Below, piece after piece: positions 58,408 through 64,000 of a stretch of DNA of 64,000 nt (its first letter is position 1; every line of letters starts with the position of its first letter). The translations under genes were made by a program, and so were the position numbers. Location of the stretch: positions 1,116,001 through 1,180,000 of the forward strand of contig NZ_JBDFMI010000006.1 in NCBI RefSeq assembly GCF_047238185.1, written 5' to 3'. The notes beneath the pieces are model-generated. The model worked only from the letters and a program-made list of their open reading frames with translations, searched no databases and was not told the origin of the DNA. The DNA is from Bacillus_AD sp047238185 (lineage in GTDB: Bacteria; Bacillota; Bacilli; Bacillales; DSM-1321).

Positions 58408-60057
58408 ATGGCTAAGAAAATTGTAATTATAGGCGGAGTAGCTGGCGGAGCAACTGCAGCAGCCCGTTTGCGCCGGTTGGATGAAGAATCGCATATTGTA
58501 TTATTTGAAAAAGGGGAATATATTTCGTTTGCAAATTGCGGGCTTCCTTATTATATAGGGGAAGTGATTAAGAAACGCCAATCATTATTAGTACAGACAG
58601 TCGAGGGGATGTCTAAAAAATTTGCCCTTGATATTCGCAATCTGACTGAAGTGACGTCAATCAATCCGGAGAAAAAAACAGTTGCCGCCTTTAATTCAGC
58701 GACAGGCGAGACATATGAGGAATCGTATGATGCGCTGATTTTATCTCCAGGGGCCAAGCCTATTGTCCCTCCGTTTCCAGGGCTTCAAGAAGCTCAAAAT
58801 GTATTTACATTAAGGAATGTACCGGATACAGACCGGATTAAGGAAATCGTTGATCAGCAAAAACCAAAAAAAGCCGTAGTGGTCGGCGGTGGCTTCATTG
58901 GATTGGAAATGGCTGAGAATCTTGTGCATCGGGGAATAGAAGTAACGGTTGTAGAAATGGCAAACCAAGTGATGGCACCGCTTGATTATGAAAATGCATG
59001 TATTGTCCACAATCATTTGCGTGAAAAAGGCGTAAATCTCATTTTAGAGGATGGGGTTAAGTCCTTTGAAGAAAATGGGCAGAAGTTACGATTGAACAGT
59101 GGAAAAGAAGTAGAAACTGAATTGACGATTCTATCCATTGGAGTGAAGCCGGAGAATGAATTGGCAATCCAAGCTGGTTTGAAGGCAGGAGAGCGTGGAG
59201 GCATTGTAGTGGATGAATACTTGCGCACAAGCCATAAAGATATTTATGCAATAGGTGACGCGGTTGAAACGAAAGAGTATATCTTTGGACAGCCGGCTAT
59301 GGTTCCTCTTGCAGGACCTGCAAACCGCCAAGGCAGAATAGTCGCTGATAATATTTATGGGAAAGAAACACCCTATAAAGGTGTATTAGGAACATCAGTG
59401 GCAAAAATATTTGACTTAACAGTAGCAGCGACTGGACATAATGAAAAAGCATTGAAACGCTTTGGAAAGGAATATGAAGCAATTCATATCCATCCCGTTT
59501 CACATGCCGGTTATTATCCGGGAGCGAGCCCTATTGCTTTAAAGCTTATTTTTGATAAAGAGTCTGGAACACTTTATGGAGCGCAGGGAGTCGGGAAAGA
59601 AGGCGTAGAAAAGCGGATTGATGTTATCGCTACAGCCATTAAAGGCGGTTTGTCAGTACATGATCTACAGGAATTGGAATTGGCTTACGCACCGCCATTT
59701 TCATCTGCGAAGGATCCTGTCAATATGCTTGGCTACGTAGCGTCCCACATTGTGGATGGCGAGGTGAAAGTTGCCCATTACCATGAAATTGATGAGTTTG
59801 TGAAGAACGGCGCGCTGCTTGTTGATGTCCGTGATCCCCATGAAAGAGATAATGGCTATATTCCGGGATCGATCAATATACCTCTTGGCGAATTGAGAGA
59901 ACGCCTTCATGAACTGCCAAAGGATAAAACGATTTATGTATCTTGCCAGGTAGGTTTAAGAGGATATTTAGCCACTAGAATCCTTGATTTGAATGGCTAT
60001 GAAGCGGTCAATGTAAGCGGAGGCTATAAAACATATAGTGCTGTATATGGAAATTAA
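58408..60057 (+). CDS. CoA-disulfide reductase fused to a rhodanese domain
   Basis: Flavoenzyme that reduces CoA disulfide or CoA persulfide with NAD(P)H, with a C-terminal sulfurtransferase domain. 549 residues: FAD loop GGVAGGATAAARLRR, the single active-site Cys44 in SFANCGLPYYIG, NAD loop VVGGGFIGLEMAE, IYAIGDA, then a rhodanese domain (about 455-549) with catalytic Cys513 in VSCQVGLRGY. The fusion matches CoADR-RHD proteins of Bacilli that act on polysulfides. Of two adjacent ATGs the second (58408) is better placed after GGGAGG. Its promoter carries a CsoR/CstR-like operator. Confidence 0.93.
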   Translation: MAKKIVIIGGVAGGATAAARLRRLDEESHIVLFEKGEYISFANCGLPYYIGEVIKKRQSLLVQTVEGMSKKFALDIRNLTEVTSINPEKKTVAAFNSATGETYEESYDALILSPGAKPIVPPFPGLQEAQNVFTLRNVPDTDRIKEIVDQQKPKKAVVVGGGFIGLEMAENLVHRGIEVTVVEMANQVMAPLDYENACIVHNHLREKGVNLILEDGVKSFEENGQKLRLNSGKEVETELTILSIGVKPENELAIQAGLKAGERGGIVVDEYLRTSHKDIYAIGDAVETKEYIFGQPAMVPLAGPANRQGRIVADNIYGKETPYKGVLGTSVAKIFDLTVAATGHNEKALKRFGKEYEAIHIHPVSHAGYYPGASPIALKLIFDKESGTLYGAQGVGKEGVEKRIDVIATAIKGGLSVHDLQELELAYAPPFSSAKDPVNMLGYVASHIVDGEVKVAHYHEIDEFVKNGALLVDVRDPHERDNGYIPGSINIPLGELRERLHELPKDKTIYVSCQVGLRGYLATRILDLNGYEAVNVSGGYKTYSAVYGN

Positions 60058-60063
60058 AGAATG

Positions 60064-60100
60064 AAAAAACAGCGAAGCAGTCATGCTTCGCTGTTTTTTT
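60064..60100. terminator. Bidirectional terminator, CoADR / pflA
   Basis: Perfect stem AAAAAACAGCGAAGCA/TGCTTCGCTGTTTTTT with a GTCA loop, working for both converging genes. Confidence 0.9.
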
Positions 60101-60162
60101 ATCGAATTCCATTTGTTCATTGCAAATTTCCCGGACAATAATCTGCTTCTTACGACAGCTTA

Positions 60163-60897
60163 TTACAGGTAGCTTGTCAAACGTTCATAAGCATTTTGGA
60201 CCCGTTCCTCGGAAGGTGGCTCCGTATCCTTTAAGGGGTATTTCAAACCAAGTGTTTCCCATTTGTAGACCCCTAGCTTATGGTAGGGAAGAACCTCTAC
60301 TTTTTTGACATTCTTCAATGTTCCAATGAATTTTCCGAGCTTATCCAGATAATCGTTGAAATCTGTTACGCCAGGGACAAGCACATGGCGAACCCATATA
60401 GGCACTTGTTTTTCGGATAAATATTGGGCGAATTTAAGAATGTTGTCATTATATTTTCCAGTTAATCGCTTATGCTGGTCTCTGTCGATGTGCTTTAAAT
60501 CGACAAGGATTAAATCTGTGTATTTCAGCAATTCATCAAATTGTGCAAGGAATTCCGGCTTCTCGGAGAAACTGCCGCCCGATGAATCAATCGTGGTATG
60601 GATTCCTTGAGCTTTACACGCTTTGAATAGTTCAGTGACAAATGGCATCTGCAATAAAGGCTCACCGCCGCTTACTGTAATTCCGCCGCCGGATGCTTCC
60701 ATGAAGGGGATGTATGTCTGGACGTCCTGGATGATTTCAGCCACCGTCACTTGTTTGCCTGTTCCTATTTCCCAAGTATCTGCATTATGGCAGTACTGGC
60801 ACCGAAGCTGGCACCCTTGTGTAAATACGATATAACGAATGCCTGGGCCGTCGACTGTGCCGCATGTTTCTACTGAATGAATATTACCTGTTACCAT
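60163..60897 (-). CDS. pflA: Pyruvate formate-lyase activating enzyme
   Basis: Radical SAM enzyme that installs the glycyl radical on PflB. 244 residues with the cluster motif CQLRCQYC (Cys29, Cys33, Cys36), the VETCGTVDGPGIRYI opening and GGEPLLQ. The Met at 60897 is chosen because GGAGGGG lies 8 bases upstream; the longer frame starting at 60960 reads through the leader. That ribosome site is inside an intercistronic hairpin (60906-60943), so expression may be damped relative to pflB. Oxygen-sensitive, cytosolic, anaerobic. Confidence 0.95.
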   Translation of the reverse strand: MVTGNIHSVETCGTVDGPGIRYIVFTQGCQLRCQYCHNADTWEIGTGKQVTVAEIIQDVQTYIPFMEASGGGITVSGGEPLLQMPFVTELFKACKAQGIHTTIDSSGGSFSEKPEFLAQFDELLKYTDLILVDLKHIDRDQHKRLTGKYNDNILKFAQYLSEKQVPIWVRHVLVPGVTDFNDYLDKLGKFIGTLKNVKKVEVLPYHKLGVYKWETLGLKYPLKDTEPPSEERVQNAYERLTSYL

Positions 60898-60943
60898 AAA
60901 AAAGTCCCCTCCTGGCCCCCCGCCAAGGGAGTTGAAGGAGGGG
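60898..60943 (-). promoter_or_regulatory. Intercistronic hairpin that hides the pflA ribosome binding site
   Basis: Reading the minus strand, CCCCTCC (60943-60937) pairs with GGAGGGG (60912-60906), and an inner TGGC/GCCA pairing extends the stem. GGAGGGG is also the pflA Shine-Dalgarno sequence, and T6 follows just before the start codon, so the element resembles both a ribosome-site lock and a terminator. Confidence 0.6.
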
Positions 60944-60977
60944 AGCTCTGTAAAGTTCAAGATTAGTTAAAGAATGC

Positions 60978-63203
60978 TTACATACTGCCGTGGAATGTAC
61001 GGTTGATTACATCGATTTGTTGTTCACGAGTCAGTTTAATAAAGTTTACTGCATAACCGGATACACGGATTGTCAATTGTGGATACTCTTCAGGGTGTTC
61101 CATTGCATCCAACAGTGTATCGCGGTTGAAGACGTTAATGTTTAGATGATGCCCTTTTTTGGAAGCATACCCATCAAGGATTGCAGCAAGGTTGCTTTCT
61201 TGATTGTCTTCATCTTTTCCAAGTGCTTTCGGCACCATAGAGAATGTATTTGAGATACCGTCAAGTGCATGCTGGTAAGGAAGTTTAGCAACAGATGCCA
61301 ATGAAGCAAGAGCGCCCTTTGTATCTCTTCCGTGCATTGGGTTTGCGCCTGGTGCGAATGGTTCGCCAGCTCTTCTTCCATCTGGAGTATTCCCTGTTTT
61401 CTTACCATATACTACATTTGAAGTGATGGTTAAGATTGACATTGTGTGCATTGAATTACGGTATGTTGCATGCTTGCGCAATTTAGTCATGAATGCTTCA
61501 ACCAAATCAACAGCCATTTGGTCTACACGGTCATCATTATTACCGTATTTCGGATATTCGCCAGTTGTCTCGAAGTCAACGGCAACACCATTTTCGTCAC
61601 GGATCACTTTCACTTGGCCATATCGGATGGCACTTAGAGAGTCAGCCACAACACTTAGGCCGGCAATACCAGTTGCCATTGTACGAAGGATCTCTGTATC
61701 ATGCAATGCCATCTCAATGCGCTCATATGCATATTTATCATGCATGTAGTGAATGACATTTAATGTATTGATGTATAGGCCAGCCAACCATTCCATCATT
61801 GTATCGAAACGTTCCATAACTTCTTTGTAATCAAGGATGTCAGAAGTAATAGGTGCGAATTTAGGAGCCACTTGAACTTTAAGTTTCTCGTCCACTCCGC
61901 CATTGATCGCATACAGCAATGTTTTCGCCAAGTTAGCGCGTGCACCGAAGAATTGCATTTGTTTACCGATTCGCATAGCGGATACACAGCAGGCAATTCC
62001 ATAGTCATCACCATATTCAAGTCTCATCAAATCATCATTTTCATATTGAATCGCACTTGTTTGAATACTCATTTTCGCACAGAATTTCTTGAATGCTTCA
62101 GGTAGCTTAGTTGACCATAGTACAGTCAAGTTTGGCTCTGGTGCAGGTCCAAGGTTTGATAAAGTGTGCAAGAATCGGAATGAGTTCTTTGTCACCAAAG
62201 GAGTGCCATCAAGTGATACACCGCCGATTGATTCAGTTACCCAAGTTGGGTCGCCACTGAATAGTTCATTGTAATCCGGTGTTCTTGCAAATTTTACAAG
62301 GCGAAGCTTCATAACAAAGTGATCAACTAGTTCTTGTGCTTCCACTTCTGTTAATGAACCGTTTTTCAAATCTCTGTCTACATAGATATCAAGGAAACTC
62401 GATACACGGCCAAGGCTCATTGCTGCGCCGTTTTGTTCTTTAATGGCAGCTAGGTAAGCGAAGTATACCCATTGGAATGCTTCACGTGCATTTTGAGCAG
62501 GAGCAGAAATATCAAAGCCATGGCTTGCTGCCATTTGTTTTAATTCGCTTAAAGAACGGATTTGCTCAGCAAGCTCTTCGCGAAGTTTGATTGTATCCTC
62601 TGACATGGTTGAGCTTGTATTGTTCAAATCTCTTTTCTTTTCTTCAATCAAGAAGTCCACACCATAAAGTGCAACGCGGCGATAGTCACCGATAATGCGT
62701 CCACGGCCGTAAGCGTCCGGAAGACCAGTGATGATTCCCGCTTTACGGGCCATTTTCATTTCTGGTGTATAGGCGTCGAATACACCTTGGTTGTGGGTTT
62801 TACGGTATTTAGTAAAGATTTCTTCTACTTCCTTATCAACATGGAAGCCATAAGCCTCAGCTGCATTTTCAGCCATGCGGATTCCTCCGAACGGTTGAAG
62901 GGAACGCTTGAATGGCGCATCCGTCTGGAAACCTACAACTGTTTCAAGGTCTTTGTTTAAGTAGCCTGGTTCGTGTGATGTAATAGATGATACGATTTTT
63001 GTATCAAGATCAAGTACACCGCCAGCTTCACGTTCTTTTTTTGAAAGATCCATTACTTGTTCCCAAAGCTTTGAAGTTGCTTCAGTTGGACCTTCCAAGA
63101 ATGAGTCATCATCCTCGTATACATTAATGTTTTTTATAATAAAGTCACGCACATTGATTTCTTTGTTCCAGATACCTGCTTGGAAGCCTTTCCACTGTTC
63201 CAT
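60978..63203 (-). CDS. pflB: Formate acetyltransferase (pyruvate formate-lyase)
   Basis: Glycyl-radical enzyme converting pyruvate and CoA to acetyl-CoA and formate in fermentation. 741 residues. The catalytic pair is Cys405-Cys406 in YGIACCVSAMRIG; the radical site is Gly716 in RVSGYAVNF, 25 residues from the end. The N-terminal EQWKGFQAGIWNKEINVRDFI and ITSHEPGYLNKDLE blocks fit the pyruvate-specific group. The Met at 63203 has GAGGTGG upstream; the earlier in-frame Met at 63272 is not supported. pflA follows 80 bases downstream. A Rex/FNR-like box lies 120-135 bases upstream. Confidence 0.97.
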   Translation of the reverse strand: MEQWKGFQAGIWNKEINVRDFIIKNINVYEDDDSFLEGPTEATSKLWEQVMDLSKKEREAGGVLDLDTKIVSSITSHEPGYLNKDLETVVGFQTDAPFKRSLQPFGGIRMAENAAEAYGFHVDKEVEEIFTKYRKTHNQGVFDAYTPEMKMARKAGIITGLPDAYGRGRIIGDYRRVALYGVDFLIEEKKRDLNNTSSTMSEDTIKLREELAEQIRSLSELKQMAASHGFDISAPAQNAREAFQWVYFAYLAAIKEQNGAAMSLGRVSSFLDIYVDRDLKNGSLTEVEAQELVDHFVMKLRLVKFARTPDYNELFSGDPTWVTESIGGVSLDGTPLVTKNSFRFLHTLSNLGPAPEPNLTVLWSTKLPEAFKKFCAKMSIQTSAIQYENDDLMRLEYGDDYGIACCVSAMRIGKQMQFFGARANLAKTLLYAINGGVDEKLKVQVAPKFAPITSDILDYKEVMERFDTMMEWLAGLYINTLNVIHYMHDKYAYERIEMALHDTEILRTMATGIAGLSVVADSLSAIRYGQVKVIRDENGVAVDFETTGEYPKYGNNDDRVDQMAVDLVEAFMTKLRKHATYRNSMHTMSILTITSNVVYGKKTGNTPDGRRAGEPFAPGANPMHGRDTKGALASLASVAKLPYQHALDGISNTFSMVPKALGKDEDNQESNLAAILDGYASKKGHHLNINVFNRDTLLDAMEHPEEYPQLTIRVSGYAVNFIKLTREQQIDVINRTFHGSM

Positions 63204-63580
63204 AAAATATTCCACCTCTCTAAAATTTCGAGTAAAACAGATTCGTTTTTTTCTATATAACAGATTATACATATAGCATACTCTCCTTCATAGATTCATT
63301 CTCATATTAAAAATGAACTATTTGTGAACTTATACACATAAATTAAGCAATTTGGATATATGTAGGCGAATACCAAGGGATGATAGTGCTTACATTTTGA
63401 ATTTATTGTCTATTAAAGGGAATCTTTCTATGATTCTCCTTAATATGTAAACAGTGTTTTGAGAGAGTATTTTAAAAATTATACCTTCTGTAGTAGAGGG
63501 ATAGTGCAACTGTACTATTTTTACTGATGCAACAGGGGAAACAGATACTGGAAAGGCAGAGTGGAGGTTAGACATAATAA
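63204..63580. other. pflB upstream region and gap
   Basis: About 380 bases without a gene. It includes the redox-regulator box at 63322-63339 and, on the minus strand, TAATAT (63309-63304) as a possible -10 for pflB. Nothing else is recognised; the 61-codon frame on the minus strand at 63390-63575 has no family features. Confidence 0.45.
63322..63339. promoter_or_regulatory. Rex/FNR-like operator upstream of pflB
   Basis: TTGTGAA-CTTA-TACACAT matches 12 of 14 fixed positions of the Rex consensus TTGTGAA-N4-TTCACAA. Its core TGTGA-N6-ACACA also matches 9 of 10 positions of the FNR/CRP-type site. Both regulators commonly control pfl genes in Gram-positive bacteria, so the site is likely real, but which protein binds cannot be decided. 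Confidence 0.55.
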
Positions 63581-63610
63581 AAACATCCTGAGATGATCAG
63601 GATGTTTGGT
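63581..63610 (-). terminator. Terminator of the NlpC/P60 gene
   Basis: AAACATCCTGA pairs with TCAGGATGTTT around five bases; on the minus strand the stem runs into TTTTTATTAT. Confidence 0.75.
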
Positions 63611-63652
63611 CGGCGGCGATAGGTGGTAAGTGAAAAGAAATTGTTTCTTTCC

Positions 63653-64000
63653 TTACAATCTTCTTGCTCCTATGTATTTTGGATTCCAATAGCTATTGGA
63701 TAAAGAATCAATTGTCACGCCTCTTGATGTAGATGCGTGCATGAAACTATTATTCCCGACAAAAATGCCGACGTGGGAAGGTCCTTTCTTATATGTAGAG
63801 AAGAATACCATGTCCCCTTTTTGGAGCTGTTTTTGCTGTACAGCCTTTCCTTTATTGAAAAGCTGAGTTGTTGTGCGGGGAAGTTTCTGGCCAGTAGCTT
63901 TTGAATATGTATATCCAACAAATCCTGAGCAATCGAAGCCTTTAGGAGTTGTTCCGCCAAACCGGTATGCTGTACCTATGTATTGCTTACCCACTGAAAT
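63653..64000 (-). CDS. NlpC/P60-family cell-wall hydrolase, 5' end outside the window
   Basis: C-terminal catalytic domain of a gamma-D-glutamyl endopeptidase that cuts peptidoglycan stem peptides. The catalytic Cys is in FDCSGFVGY, the His in SHVGIFVGN, and a further polar residue region is HASTSRGV. The frame stays open to the right edge, so the GTG near 63994 is probably internal and the start, signal peptide and any LysM or SH3 domains lie beyond the window. Partial. Confidence 0.9.
   Translation of the reverse strand: MSVGKQYIGTAYRFGGTTPKGFDCSGFVGYTYSKATGQKLPRTTTQLFNKGKAVQQKQLQKGDMVFFSTYKKGPSHVGIFVGNNSFMHASTSRGVTIDSLSNSYWNPKYIGARRL

Noticed and set aside
63390..63575. 61-codon leftward frame upstream of pflB
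   Set aside because: No ribosome site or recognisable family; probably chance.

Overview
The window is from a low-GC, spore-forming, facultatively anaerobic Bacillaceae chromosome. The evidence is the gene content (YunB, SpoIIM, MreBH, RsbR-type STAS protein, ArtPQR, YclM-type aspartokinase, PflBA), Shine-Dalgarno sites of the AGGAGG kind, frequent TTG/GTG starts, and U-tailed hairpins behind nearly every unit. The species cannot be fixed from sequence alone. No rRNA, tRNA, CRISPR array, prophage or insertion sequence was seen.

Layout: 0-2.3 kb, sensor kinase and lipoprotein. 2.3-5.5 kb, TPP riboswitch and thiD-thiM-tenA-thiE. 5.6-9.6 kb, two small genes, then a LysR regulator divergent from a GntP-type permease and 3-hydroxybutyrate dehydrogenase. 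9.7-11.6 kb, an AT-rich leftward block (membrane protein, P-loop kinase, GNAT). 11.6-12.1 kb, a gene-free stretch with a perfect 22-bp palindrome and a strong hairpin. 12.1-17.9 kb, M20 amidohydrolase, VOC protein, Fur-box nitroreductase, quinone oxidoreductase, diguanylate cyclase. 18.1-20.5 kb, polar amino acid ABC importer. 20.5-30 kb, yunB, GNAT, RsbR paralogue, aspartokinase, cardiolipin synthase and a heterodimeric ABC exporter. 30-32.7 kb, leftward ccdA / OsmC / membrane protein / ResA-like redox operon. 33-41.5 kb, brnQ, putP, DEAD-box helicase, methionine gamma-lyase, TspO-like protein. 41.6-43.6 kb, an ABC-F gene behind a long leader with stacked terminators. 43.7-49.5 kb, lipoprotein, spoIIM, acylphosphatase, SDR, DUF554, MerR, HAD and thioredoxin-like genes. 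49.6-53.5 kb, a second TPP riboswitch and a pyrimidine-salvage transporter operon ending in a TatD-type hydrolase. 53.5-55.3 kb, a bmrA-like exporter split by a frameshift. 55.8-64 kb, mreBH, MFS transporter, CoA-disulfide reductase/rhodanese fusion behind a CsoR/CstR-like operator, pflA, pflB, and the edge of an NlpC/P60 gene.

How genes work together: both thi units are under TPP control. The second imports a thiamine breakdown product (ThiXYZ-like), while TenA, ThiD, ThiM and ThiE of the first convert salvaged pyrimidine and thiazole to thiamine phosphate. PflB and PflA make formate and acetyl-CoA without oxygen, with a Rex/FNR-like site upstream. Sulfur and thiol redox is well represented (methionine gamma-lyase, CoADR-rhodanese, CcdA/ResA/OsmC operon).

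The most unusual signal is a family of long structured repeats at three places (30.0-30.3, 40.5-40.8 and 55.4-55.8 kb). Two hairpin types share terminal motifs, sit in composite arrays, keep base pairing through compensatory changes between loci, and at each locus abut the stop codon of a leftward gene. At mreBH the repeat supplies the last codons and the stop. Other leads are the ABC-F leader, the operator on the CoADR promoter, the hairpin hiding the pflA ribosome binding site, and the TatD hydrolase in the thiamine-salvage operon.
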